This document shows positions 12,899 through 20,205 of a stretch of DNA of 20,205 nt, in pieces. The notes beneath the pieces are model-generated. The model saw nothing but the letters and a program-made list of their open reading frames with translations. It ran no database searches and was not told the origin of the DNA. The stretch covers positions 1 through 20,205 of the forward strand of contig JALOBP010000060.1 in the NCBI GenBank assembly GCA_023228295.1, read 5' to 3'. The translations under genes were made by a program, and so were the position numbers. The DNA comes from Methanoregula sp. (GTDB lineage: Archaea; Halobacteriota; Methanomicrobia; Methanomicrobiales; Methanospirillaceae). Position 1 is the first letter of the stretch. Every line of letters starts with the position of its first letter.

Positions 12899-15074
12899 CC
12901 CGGGCCGGCAGGTCAGCCGGAGTCCAATCGGCGATATCCTTTTTATCCCGCATCTCGTGGAATTGCCGGAGGGAGACCGTGAGATCCCGAGTAAAAGCAA
13001 AGTAGCCGATCTGGGTTGTCCGGCAGAGTTTCATGGCCATATCCATGAGCCCGCGGGGATCGGGTCGTGCCTCGCCGAGCCATATGTGAAAGATGTTGCC
13101 ACCATCTACGATGGGGAAGAAGGTATGCTCGATTTCCATGCGTTTGGTCAGCGGGATGTCTGCACCCGGTGCAACATGGGTGCCGTTCGTATAGTAGATC
13201 GGGAGGTCCCGACTCTTGCCGAGTTTTCTGAGGCCCTCCTCCAGATCGCCCTTGATGACCTGTTTTGCGAACTCATGGTAACGGCGGTCGAGCAGATCCG
13301 CAACAGCGAAACGCTGTCCTGTGGTTTCAGCCGGTGTCCGGGCTAGGGCAAGGGTCATGTTGTTCCTCGCACTCAGTTCCTTGGCATAATGCTCCATCTC
13401 GATCATTGTCCGGACTGCGAGCCTGAATGCGGCCTTGGACTCGTGCATCTGATGGCCGGTATGGTGCTGGACCATCTCGTTGACGCCCACAACACCTATG
13501 GTGTAGACAAGTCCTTCGAGATCAACTGCAAGAGCGCCGCGTTCGCCGGTATTGGGGTCCTTTGGGCGCTGCATGGCAAACGGCATCCGGTTGTTTGCCC
13601 GGATGAGGTCCATCCAGCGGCGCTTGATCTTAAAGATCTCAACTGCGACGTCCATGAGTTTCTTGAGTTCGGCAAAGAGCCGGTTATCGTCGCCTTCGGC
13701 ATTGTAGGCAGCCCGGGGGCAGTTCACCGAGACGACCTGCCACGATCCCATCGAGAAGTGCCGGCCATCCTCAAACTGGAGTTTCTGGTCAAACTCAGAG
13801 TCCTCATCCGCAACGGTCGAGAACTGGTAGGCGCAACACTGGTAACAGGAGATCCCTTTTCCTGCTCCGCGGTAGGCCGGAAGCTGGTTGTCGTAATACG
13901 GCGTGCCGAACTTGGATGCCAGCTCAAAGGTCATGAGGTAGAGTTCGTTATACGTGGGGAGGTCCGGGTGTTGCTTATTGAACTCCTCGCGCTCCTGCAT
14001 AAAATCAGGTTCGATCGAGATCTCCGGCTTGGGGAAGTTGAATGGCTTGCCCCAGTAATCCCCTTCAAGCATGACTTCCATGATCGCTTTGAAGAGCAGA
14101 CGAACTTCGCGCTCGAACTCCCCGTAGGTGCGGAGGGGTGCGGATTTACCATCCCAGATCTTCCCCTTGTACACGCAGGGCTTGTCCAGCCAGAGTGTCG
14201 GAACACCCGGGCAGAGCTGGATGGAAGAGAAGACCAGCTGGCCACCGCGGGCAACCATCATCTGCGTCATCTCGTACACGAACATCTGGACCATCTGCTT
14301 GATCTCTTCGTAGGGCATGCCCTCCATGAATGGAGCCAGGAATGTGAGGAAGTTGTAATACCCCTGCCCCCCGGCAAAGTTCGTCTGGGCAGAACCGAGG
14401 GCTTTGACTGCATGGAGGATTGCGACTTCGGCGCGTTTTGCCGGGCCGGCAACGGAAGCTTTTGTGCCGTTTCCGTCAGGCATCAGGCCGTAGTAGAAGA
14501 AATACCGGAGATCCCAGTCCTGGCAGAAGGGGCGGGTGCCAAAGTACTCAAGATCGTGGATGTGCATCTCGCCGCAGAGATGGTGATCGGCAAGATCCGG
14601 GGGGAGCTGGAGCAGGTACTGTTCCTTTGAGATCTTGTCCGCTTTCTTCTTGTGGGACGTCTCGGCGTTCTCCTGCAGGTTTGCATTATCATGGGCTTCG
14701 AATCCTCTGCCGACATCGATTTGGTGCGCGTCAAAGACCGGAGTACCGACCCGGGTCGATACATTGCGGTACTGGACCATACCCTTCTCAAGGAGGGTTA
14801 TGTTGACAATCTCACGGATCAGCGGACCAGACAGTGACTTGAGCCCCATGTTCTTGATCCGGTTCTCGACATCAAGGGCGATCTCCTGTGCAGTCTCCTC
14901 GCTTGCTCCTTCATACCCGTAGAATGTTTCGACAAGCTTGGTCTCCTCAACAATCTGCTTAACGATACGACCCCGGTCCCATTCAATGATATGACCGTCA
15001 GTTGTCCGGACGAACGGGAGGGCCGGAACTGCGATTCCCTCGAAGGTCAGCTGTTTTGTTTCCGGTCGTGCCAT
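12894..15074 (-). CDS. nrdD: Anaerobic (class III) ribonucleoside-triphosphate reductase lacking the C-terminal glycyl-radical domain
   Basis: A 726-residue enzyme for reducing ribonucleotides to deoxyribonucleotides without oxygen. Residues 18-110 form an ATP-cone allosteric domain. The barrel follows with family landmarks: CGEMHIHDLEYF (167-178), the QTNFAGGQGYYNFL region, a cysteine cluster SCYQCC (Cys410, 413, 414) that is the likely thiyl-radical loop, VNCPRAAYNAEGD (450-462) and DGGNIFHIWLGE. The chain reaches YFAFTRDLTV (691-700) and then ends after 26 residues with no further cysteine. The zinc ribbon (two CxxC) and the RVxGY loop that carries the glycyl radical, which normally follow here, are missing. 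The ATG overlaps the upstream redoxin stop (TGATG) with an SD GGTGA. No activase gene nrdG is in the window. Confidence 0.93.
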   Translation of the reverse strand: MARPETKQLTFEGIAVPALPFVRTTDGHIIEWDRGRIVKQIVEETKLVETFYGYEGASEETAQEIALDVENRIKNMGLKSLSGPLIREIVNITLLEKGMVQYRNVSTRVGTPVFDAHQIDVGRGFEAHDNANLQENAETSHKKKADKISKEQYLLQLPPDLADHHLCGEMHIHDLEYFGTRPFCQDWDLRYFFYYGLMPDGNGTKASVAGPAKRAEVAILHAVKALGSAQTNFAGGQGYYNFLTFLAPFMEGMPYEEIKQMVQMFVYEMTQMMVARGGQLVFSSIQLCPGVPTLWLDKPCVYKGKIWDGKSAPLRTYGEFEREVRLLFKAIMEVMLEGDYWGKPFNFPKPEISIEPDFMQEREEFNKQHPDLPTYNELYLMTFELASKFGTPYYDNQLPAYRGAGKGISCYQCCAYQFSTVADEDSEFDQKLQFEDGRHFSMGSWQVVSVNCPRAAYNAEGDDNRLFAELKKLMDVAVEIFKIKRRWMDLIRANNRMPFAMQRPKDPNTGERGALAVDLEGLVYTIGVVGVNEMVQHHTGHQMHESKAAFRLAVRTMIEMEHYAKELSARNNMTLALARTPAETTGQRFAVADLLDRRYHEFAKQVIKGDLEEGLRKLGKSRDLPIYYTNGTHVAPGADIPLTKRMEIEHTFFPIVDGGNIFHIWLGEARPDPRGLMDMAMKLCRTTQIGYFAFTRDLTVSLRQFHEMRDKKDIADWTPADLPARV

Positions 15075-15343
15075 CAGTCACCTGAAATGAGCTGTTCAAT
15101 ATGTGTCTCGTCCAGTTTCCCTGCGGGGAAAAGGTCCGCGGATGTGTAAAAGTCGTCGCCCTTCTGGAGTACCGGTGCTTCGTTAACAAATACCCCGTTC
15201 ACTCTCAGTTCAGTGAGCGACTCTGCAGATGAGAGATCGCGCTCGGTATATGTGTGACCGGTCTTTTTCAAAAAACCCTTTAACAGGTCGCAATTCGGGC
15301 AAAGCTCAAGCGTATATACAATCAGTTGCGGATTTTCCGGCAC
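15074..15343 (-). CDS. Glutaredoxin/NrdH-like redoxin
   Basis: An 89-residue thioredoxin-fold protein: first strand LIVYTLELC, active site CPNC, helix DLLKGFLKKTG, and a cis-proline segment APVLQ followed by a final helix DETHIEQLIS. Size and motif match NrdH or archaeal glutaredoxin-like redoxins. Its TGA stop overlaps the nrdD ATG by one base, so the two are translationally coupled and the redoxin is the likely electron donor of this reductase. A methanogen class III reductase (Methanosarcina barkeri) is known to use an NrdH redoxin. GTG 15343 is preferred as the start because AGGGG lies 9 bases upstream; the TTG at 15352 directly abuts that site. A TATA-like T-rich element lies at 15389-15398. 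Confidence 0.87.
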   Translation of the reverse strand: MPENPQLIVYTLELCPNCDLLKGFLKKTGHTYTERDLSSAESLTELRVNGVFVNEAPVLQKGDDFYTSADLFPAGKLDETHIEQLISGD

Positions 15344-15352
15344 AAAAAACAA

Positions 15353-15474
15353 CCCCTACTCTGTCATCTATCCAATAGGCAGTATGTGAATAAAAAAATC
15401 TTGGTTTGTGCATTGGGCCTGCGGATCACTTGGAGCGATTACCATTAGTAGGGGAATGGAATAATAGTACCGTA
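15353..15474. promoter_or_regulatory. Shared upstream region of redoxin-nrdD and thpR-cca
   Basis: A 122-base region between divergent operons. On minus, TTTTTTTATT (15389-15398) is a TATA-like element for the redoxin gene. On plus, thpR has only weak TATA candidates and no clear ribosome site. No operator symmetry is obvious. Confidence 0.45.
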
Positions 15475-16014
15475 ATGGTCAGGGCGTTTCTTGCACTCGA
15501 ACTCTCCGGGGAGATCCGGGGGCGGCTGGAGGTTGCGCAGGAGGCGCTCCATTCCTGTTTTGCCCGGATGACCTTTGTAGAACCTGCGAATATCCATATC
15601 ACCGTAAAGTTCCTTGGAGATGTGGATGAACGCCTTCTGCCCCGCATTATGGAAGCGGTTCGCGCAATCCCATTCACGCCGTTTTTGGTCGAAGTCGGAA
15701 GCGTGACGGTCAATAATCCGAAACGCCCGTTCACGGTCTGGTGTACTATCAGCGATGTCGGTAAAGGCGAACAGCTCTTACAGCTCATCGAGAACGCGCT
15801 TGCTCCGCTCGGGTTTTCCCGGGAAACCCGCAGGTTTACCCCTCATGCCACGCTTGCCCGTATCAAGGATCCCGACCCTTCGCTCTTTGGCGTGCTGAAA
15901 ACACTGGACGGGAAATCTTATGGCGACTGCAGAATCTCCGGAATAAAACTGAAAAAGAGCACCCTGATGCCGCGTGGCCCCGTGTACGAAGACCTCATGG
16001 AGGTGACGTGGTGA
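15475..16014 (+). CDS. thpR: RNA 2',3'-cyclic phosphodiesterase (2'-5' RNA ligase family)
   Basis: A 179-residue member of the 2H phosphoesterase superfamily. The two catalytic motifs are HITV (His41, Thr43) and HATL (His124, Thr126), spaced as in ThpR/LigT proteins. The N-terminus MVRAFLALEL and the strand FVEPANIHITVKFLGDV are typical. ThpR hydrolyses RNA 2',3'-cyclic phosphate ends to 2'-phosphate and can ligate or cleave 2'-5' RNA bonds in vitro; its biological substrate is uncertain. It overlaps the cca gene by four bases (GTGA), and this pairing suggests joint action on RNA 3' ends. ATG 15475 is chosen because residues before it in the open frame are not family-like. Confidence 0.94.
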   Translation: MVRAFLALELSGEIRGRLEVAQEALHSCFARMTFVEPANIHITVKFLGDVDERLLPRIMEAVRAIPFTPFLVEVGSVTVNNPKRPFTVWCTISDVGKGEQLLQLIENALAPLGFSRETRRFTPHATLARIKDPDPSLFGVLKTLDGKSYGDCRISGIKLKKSTLMPRGPVYEDLMEVTW

Positions 16015-17384
16015 CACGATCGCCACTCGAAGAAACGGTACTGGCAGAGATCCGCCCAACGCAGGCAGAGCGGGACCATGTCTGCGGGATCGCCCAGAAA
16101 CTGCTTGCTGCAATTGCCGCAAGTGGCAAGGCACAGGGAATGGTTGTCGGTTCTATCGCCCGCCATACATGGGTGCGGGGCGACCGGGACCTCGATGTCT
16201 TCATGCTCTTTGACCCGGGCCTCTCCCGCGAGGCGCTTGAATCCGAGGGGCTGGGGCTTGCCCGGAAGATCGCCGGCACCTTCGCGGATTCCTTCCACGA
16301 AAAATACGCTGAACACCCCTACATCAGCGCTCGCATTGATGATGTGGATGTGGATATTGTGCCTTGTTATGCCGTAGAAAGTGCTGCACATATCCAGAGT
16401 GCGGTTGACCGGACACCTTTTCATACCCGTTATATCACGGAGAAGATCAACGGGCTTATCGATGATGTCCTCCTCCTCAAACGCTTTACCAAATCCGGCG
16501 GTATCTACGGTTCAGACCAGATGACCGAAGGATTCTCCGGATACCTCTGCGAGCTGCTCATCCTCCATTACGGAGGCTTCATCCCTCTCCTGACCTCAGC
16601 TTCAGAATGGAAACCACAGACTCTCATCGATCTCGAGAACCATACAGCAAAGGAATTCCCCGAACCCCTGGTAATGATCGACCCGGTTGATCCTAACCGG
16701 AATGTTGCTGCAGCGGTCTCTCTTGACCGGATGGTTGCATTCGTTGAACTGGCACGGGGATATCTCGAAGAGCCTTCGAAACATTTCTTCTCGCTTCCGG
16801 ATCAACATACCATAACCCGGGAAGGACTTGCATCACTGATAGCAGACCGTGGAACCACGTTATATGCCATCACTTTCCCGACACCCCCCTATATCGAGGA
16901 GGTTATCGTCCCCCAGCTCAAGCGGAGCGTCATTGCTATCGCGGAGCATCTCGAACGTAACGGTTTTGTCGTGCACCATACCCATTACATGATGCAACCC
17001 GAGCGGTGCATCTTCCTTCTGGAGTTGCTTGTTGCAGACCTCCCTAAGATTCGCACCCATGTCGGACCCCCGGTCTGGAACCGGGTCAATGCGGAAAAGT
17101 TCCGGGAGAAGCATATAGTGTCGAGCCTGCCGGGGCCATACATCCGCAACGGCCACTACGAAATGGAGGTCTTCCGTGAGTATACGAACGCCCGTGCACT
17201 GCTCTCTTCAGAAGGACTCCTGCAGGTCAGTCTGGGAAAGCACGTGCGTCAGTCGCTCACGCAGGGCTGGATCGTAGATGAAGGGCCTTATTGCTGGCAT
17301 GAGGAGTTTGCGCCGTTCATCGCCGCATTTTTCCGAAGAGGGTCGCCCCTCATCCGGGTCAGACGGAAGATCCTGGACCTCTGA
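16011..17384 (+). CDS. cca: CCA-adding enzyme (tRNA nucleotidyltransferase, archaeal class I)
   Basis: A 457-residue enzyme that adds CCA to tRNA 3' ends from CTP and ATP. The catalytic core shows GSIARHTWVRGDRDLDV, with Gly47-Ser48 of the nucleotidyltransferase fold and metal-binding Asp60 and Asp62, and the third carboxylate in DDVDVDIVP. The central FTKSGGIYGSDQMTEGFSGYLCELLIL is the archaeal neck region, and a tail domain follows (GPPVWNRVNAEKFREKH). Length is close to the family's (about 440). Start GTG 16011 gives the four-base overlap GTGA with thpR and a good spacing to GGAGGTGA (15999-16006); a GTG at 16008 is nearly on top of that site. Both tRNA genes in the window lack an encoded CCA and so depend on this enzyme. 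Confidence 0.96.
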   Translation: MTRSPLEETVLAEIRPTQAERDHVCGIAQKLLAAIAASGKAQGMVVGSIARHTWVRGDRDLDVFMLFDPGLSREALESEGLGLARKIAGTFADSFHEKYAEHPYISARIDDVDVDIVPCYAVESAAHIQSAVDRTPFHTRYITEKINGLIDDVLLLKRFTKSGGIYGSDQMTEGFSGYLCELLILHYGGFIPLLTSASEWKPQTLIDLENHTAKEFPEPLVMIDPVDPNRNVAAAVSLDRMVAFVELARGYLEEPSKHFFSLPDQHTITREGLASLIADRGTTLYAITFPTPPYIEEVIVPQLKRSVIAIAEHLERNGFVVHHTHYMMQPERCIFLLELLVADLPKIRTHVGPPVWNRVNAEKFREKHIVSSLPGPYIRNGHYEMEVFREYTNARALLSSEGLLQVSLGKHVRQSLTQGWIVDEGPYCWHEEFAPFIAAFFRRGSPLIRVRRKILDL

Positions 17385-17429
17385 CCGCCCCGCGCTCTTG
17401 TGTATCCGGTTTCCCGGAACACCTGCAGA

Positions 17430-18977
17430 TCAATCCTGTATACCCGGATGCGCAGGCGGTGGGGATTTTCTCCGGCTGATGTCACGGATAAGGACCAGCA
17501 GGTTGCTGATGGTTCCTGAAGAATCACGCAATGGGGTTGTCACCAGTTCACCCCGGAAGCGCGTCCCATCCTGTTTTATCAGCAGGTATTCGTATGGTTC
17601 TGCATCAAGATCACCTTCAAGGATGTTTTTCATCCGCCATGCTGCAACCTGCTGGAATGATTTGTCAATAAAATCCAGGGCCTGTGTACCGATAATGGAT
17701 TGTTCGCAGGGAATTGCAAAAATATCATACACACGGGGAGACCCGAACGTAATCATACCGGCCGTGTCGAGTAGGGTGATGCCGTCTCCGGAAGCGGCAA
17801 CAATGGCACGATATTGCTCCTCACTATCGCGGAGATTCTGTTCCAGCCATTTACGTTCGGTGATAACTGTTGATACAACAAGCGCTGCCTCATGCAGGCC
17901 ATCCCATTCGATCAGGCGGATCTGGTGTGCAAGCCATTCGGTTACCGTCACCCCAAGAGGGACAGCAGATTCAAAACGTATGGTCTCTCCCGTGCTGAAT
18001 ACCCGGTCCAGTACATTTTTCAGGAGGTTTTCCTGGCCCGGAGCAAGATATGCCCCCGCATCCGTTCCAATGAGATCTGCTGGTTTTCTTGGAGGGTGGG
18101 ATTTGTTGATGAAAAGGAACCCGCCCTTTCGATCAAGAACCGATATGATAACCGGCGCTCGGGTGATGATTGATCGCCATTTTTGTTCTGTACGGACCAG
18201 TTCATCCTGCGCAGACTTGAGGTACGTGATATCGTTGAGGGTTCCCTGGATATGGCCGAGGTCCAGTTTCCTTGTACATATGTTGTGGAATATGCCGTGG
18301 AGCCAGCGGATACGGCCATCCTTGCGAATAATGCGGAAGAGACAATCGGCATGTGTGTCGGGGACGGTTGCGACGTGTCGGAGGTCTTGGTCAAACTTCT
18401 CCTTATCCTCATCATGGATGATGGATTCAAGGGTAATATATCCTGAAATGAATTCCTTCCTGGGATAGCCGGTGGTTTCCTCAACGGTACCTTCCAGCAG
18501 GATGAACCTGCCGGCTGAATCGATCTGGAATGCAATCCCCTCAAAATTCTCAACAAAATTCCGGAACCGCTCTTCGGACCGCGCAAGTTTCTTTTTCACC
18601 TGTCGATTTTCTACCGCAACCTCGATCTTATGGGCAAGTTCAGCATACTGGGATTTCGCGTCGCCACCTTTCTGGACATAGAAATCCACGCCCTGCTCGA
18701 ACGCTTCTATGACAACATCCTCGCGCCCTTTTCCGGTAAAGATGATGAACGGCAGGTCAGGAAAATCATTACGGATGATCCTGAGAAGATCAAGACCCGT
18801 GATATCCTCCATCTGGTAATCGGCAATGACAGCGTCAAATTTCCCGGCCCGGATCCGTTCAAGCGCCTCGTGAGCCGATGCAACGGTCTCTACCCGGAAA
18901 CGTCCCGTTCGCTCAAGAATCTGGCGGCAGGTATCAAGAATCGCAGGTTCATCATCAACGTAAAGAACTGAAATCAT
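17430..18977 (-). CDS. Response-regulator receiver protein with three PAS domains and no output domain
   Basis: A 515-residue cytoplasmic protein. Residues 1-120 are a receiver domain with all key residues: acidic pair Asp8-Asp9, phospho-acceptor Asp53 (IADYQM), Thr81 and Lys103. Three PAS domains follow at about 132-250, 262-375 and 385-505, marked by SEERFRNFVENFEGIAF, EQKWRSIITRAPVIISVLD and SEEQYRAIVAASGDGITLLD, each with a PAC end (DITYLK, TVITERK, RDISRR). After the last PAS there are only about 12 Pro-rich residues, with no histidine kinase, cyclase or DNA-binding part. It must therefore act by protein contact, or be a truncated kinase. It converges with cca with a 45-base gap. Confidence 0.92.
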   Translation of the reverse strand: MISVLYVDDEPAILDTCRQILERTGRFRVETVASAHEALERIRAGKFDAVIADYQMEDITGLDLLRIIRNDFPDLPFIIFTGKGREDVVIEAFEQGVDFYVQKGGDAKSQYAELAHKIEVAVENRQVKKKLARSEERFRNFVENFEGIAFQIDSAGRFILLEGTVEETTGYPRKEFISGYITLESIIHDEDKEKFDQDLRHVATVPDTHADCLFRIIRKDGRIRWLHGIFHNICTRKLDLGHIQGTLNDITYLKSAQDELVRTEQKWRSIITRAPVIISVLDRKGGFLFINKSHPPRKPADLIGTDAGAYLAPGQENLLKNVLDRVFSTGETIRFESAVPLGVTVTEWLAHQIRLIEWDGLHEAALVVSTVITERKWLEQNLRDSEEQYRAIVAASGDGITLLDTAGMITFGSPRVYDIFAIPCEQSIIGTQALDFIDKSFQQVAAWRMKNILEGDLDAEPYEYLLIKQDGTRFRGELVTTPLRDSSGTISNLLVLIRDISRRKSPPPAHPGIQD

Positions 18978-19144
18978 CTGGCATTCATCCGGCGGAATCT
19001 GTTGTGATGAAGAATAATCTGGAGTGTATGTTATACGTTTCCCCCGTTATGGTGTGAATATGGTTTTTTGTCAGGGCGTTGGGAACAATATCGGGAATGA
19101 TCTGATATGCCCGTATAATGAAACCATGTCGTGATTCGCGAACC

Positions 19145-19155
19145 CGATAAAAAAA
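19145..19155 (-). terminator. Oligo-T terminator after the FrhB-like gene
   Basis: Seven T residues on the minus strand (19149-19155) immediately after the TAA stop at 19157-19159. The remaining gap to 18978 holds AT-rich sequence (for example GTATAACATAC near 19028) that may drive the receiver-PAS gene. Confidence 0.5.
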
Positions 19156-19156
19156 T

Positions 19157-20182
19157 TTAAGTTTTGGAATTTTTCCTGATCTTTGCAGTTGCCAGTTTTT
19201 CAATCGCAGCAGTGTCAGCACCTGGCGTGGTGGTGAGTTTCTGCTGCCGTACCGCTGCATCCACAAATGCCTTGCCGGTTTTTGTGCGGATGATGAGCGT
19301 GGTTGTGCCTGACGGGCTGCCGACCGATCCAGCGGAGATGTCGGCATCGAGTGCGGTCAGGTCAGTGCAGATGTGGCAGCCCTTACGAATGCAGGTCTCC
19401 AGCTCCGCGAGGGGGACATTCGTAACACTCCCGTCGTTTTTCTGGATCTCCAGTTTTCCTTTCACATCGAGTTTCCGGATCTCGTGGGGTTCCAGTTTGT
19501 AGTGCGTGCGGAGTTTACCCCGGATAAGCGAGGTATAGTCAAATGTCTCGGTACAGAAAAGACCGATGACGAGGCGGATGGAATTCGCATAAGGTTTGAG
19601 AAGATCGTTGTCGCTGGTGCGGATCCGTGCCAGTGCCTGGACTGCGCAGGGGACTCCGACAACCGCGATCCGGCGGAATTTGCGTTCAACGACCGCGTTC
19701 TTGAGAGCTGCGAGCAGGGGTACCCACCAGCTGTACCGGCTGCCGGCCTGCTGGATGAGCACATCGGATTTGGTGATAATCACCGATGACGGCTTCAGGG
19801 TAAACCGGTCTTCGGTTACAGTAACGACCGCATCGATGAGTCCTTCGTCAAGTGCGCTGGCAAGGATTGCCGTAACGGCACCCCCGCTCTGTTTGTGCGG
19901 GATATCAAACGCTGCTTTGGCGCAGGCGAGTTCTATAGAGTTCCCAAGGGTTTCTGCCGGCCGGGCATCACCGGTCCGCGGGCACATCGCGTAACACGCC
20001 CCGCACCGGACATTGTCGGTTGCCTGCTTGCAGTACCCGTTGCTTACGGGGCTTGTCACCATCTCTCCTTCTTTAAAGGAGATCGCATCGGCCGGGCAGA
20101 CTGCCACGCAGGCACCGCAGCCGGAGCATTTTCCGGTATCCCAGACCTCGGCTTTCAAATCGAGATAATTTTTTTGTGCCAT
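19157..20182 (-). CDS. FrhB/FpoF-like F420-dependent iron-sulfur flavoprotein
   Basis: A 341-residue protein. The N-terminus is a two-cluster ferredoxin domain: CSGCGACVAVCP (Cys19, 22, 25, 29) and C-x8-CGACYAMCPR (Cys51, 60, 63, 67). The rest is the FrhB domain that binds FAD and coenzyme F420: SGGAVTAILASALDEGLIDAVV, VGVPCAVQALARI, GLFCTETFDYTSLI and the C-terminal KGCHICTDLTALDADISAGSVG. Order and length match FpoF/FqoF and stand-alone FrhB-type subunits that pass electrons between F420 and ferredoxin or a partner enzyme. The window does not show the partner. ATG 20182 is favoured by GGAGTGA five bases upstream; a GTG at 20191 is also open. A possible upstream gene ends eight bases before, so it may be the last gene of an operon. 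Confidence 0.9.
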   Translation of the reverse strand: MAQKNYLDLKAEVWDTGKCSGCGACVAVCPADAISFKEGEMVTSPVSNGYCKQATDNVRCGACYAMCPRTGDARPAETLGNSIELACAKAAFDIPHKQSGGAVTAILASALDEGLIDAVVTVTEDRFTLKPSSVIITKSDVLIQQAGSRYSWWVPLLAALKNAVVERKFRRIAVVGVPCAVQALARIRTSDNDLLKPYANSIRLVIGLFCTETFDYTSLIRGKLRTHYKLEPHEIRKLDVKGKLEIQKNDGSVTNVPLAELETCIRKGCHICTDLTALDADISAGSVGSPSGTTTLIIRTKTGKAFVDAAVRQQKLTTTPGADTAAIEKLATAKIRKNSKT

Positions 20183-20187
20183 TGCTC

Positions 20188-20205
20188 TCACTCCAGCGTG
20201 TACTT
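20188..20205 (-). CDS. Possible 3' end of an upstream gene
   Basis: On minus, five codons (Lys-Tyr-Thr-Leu-Glu) and TGA end at 20188, just before the FrhB-like gene, whose ribosome site overlaps this stop. That arrangement is typical of coupled genes, but five codons cannot prove a gene. Confidence 0.35.
   Translation of the reverse strand, partial: KYTLE

Noticed and set aside
12731..13000. In a different minus-strand frame, cysteine pairs (CGNC) and an RITG string follow the point where NrdD should continue, as if a frameshift hid the zinc ribbon and radical loop.
   Set aside because: The spacing is too short, the Tyr after Gly and the usual WN downstream are missing, and the frame overlaps the better-supported 77-codon gene. 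It cannot be excluded without reads, so it is named as a check under the nrdD finding.
13389..14630. 413-codon plus-strand frame opposite nrdD.
   Set aside because: It lies wholly antisense to the recognised nrdD coding sequence and mirrors its GC-rich codon third positions.
17278..18468. 396-codon plus-strand frame opposite the receiver-PAS gene.
   Set aside because: Antisense to conserved receiver and PAS motifs; Ser/Arg-rich shadow translation with no family motif.

Overview
The window looks like chromosomal DNA from a methanogenic archaeon, most likely of the Methanomicrobiales (Methanoregula-like). This rests on four things: tRNA genes without an encoded CCA and with a bulge-helix-bulge intron, an archaeal-type CCA-adding enzyme, an FrhB/F420-type oxidoreductase, and the abundance of PAS/Cache signalling proteins. 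Many genes have a TATA box about 20-33 bases before the start codon, which implies leaderless or nearly leaderless transcripts. Oligo-T tracts follow several stop codons. I could not run any search, so the taxonomic placement is inference.

Layout. Bases 1-128 (minus) hold the N-terminus of an isopropylmalate/homocitrate synthase family gene. A tRNA-Tyr (with intron) and tRNA-Asp pair follows on plus. Bases 700-6100 are an envelope-protein region. It holds a Cache-domain lipoprotein, a YkgJ-type CxxCxxCC metal-binding protein, an unrecognised lipoprotein, two neighbouring PH-domain membrane proteins (one with a zinc ribbon) and a DUF4349-type coiled-coil lipoprotein. After a 398-base gap and a small orphan gene come a HEAT-repeat protein, an ankyrin-repeat protein and a Cache-HAMP-PAS sensor kinase whose ATP-binding motifs look eroded. 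An ArsR-like regulator then overlaps an Hsp20-like gene.

From 12.6 to 15.35 kb (minus) is a redoxin-nrdD operon for anaerobic deoxyribonucleotide synthesis. The NrdD reading frame keeps the catalytic core but stops before the zinc ribbon and glycyl-radical loop that class III reductases normally carry. A separate 77-codon gene with its own TATA box lies just downstream. Divergent from this operon is thpR-cca, a translationally coupled pair for RNA 3'-end chemistry and tRNA CCA addition. It fits functionally with the intron-containing, CCA-less tRNA genes at the left end. The right end has a receiver-PAS-PAS-PAS protein with no kinase or other output domain, and an FrhB/FpoF-like iron-sulfur flavoprotein, both on minus.

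The best candidate for something undescribed is the class III reductase that appears to lack its own glycyl-radical domain, together with the small gene behind it. I see no CRISPR array, insertion sequence, prophage gene or obvious horizontally acquired island.
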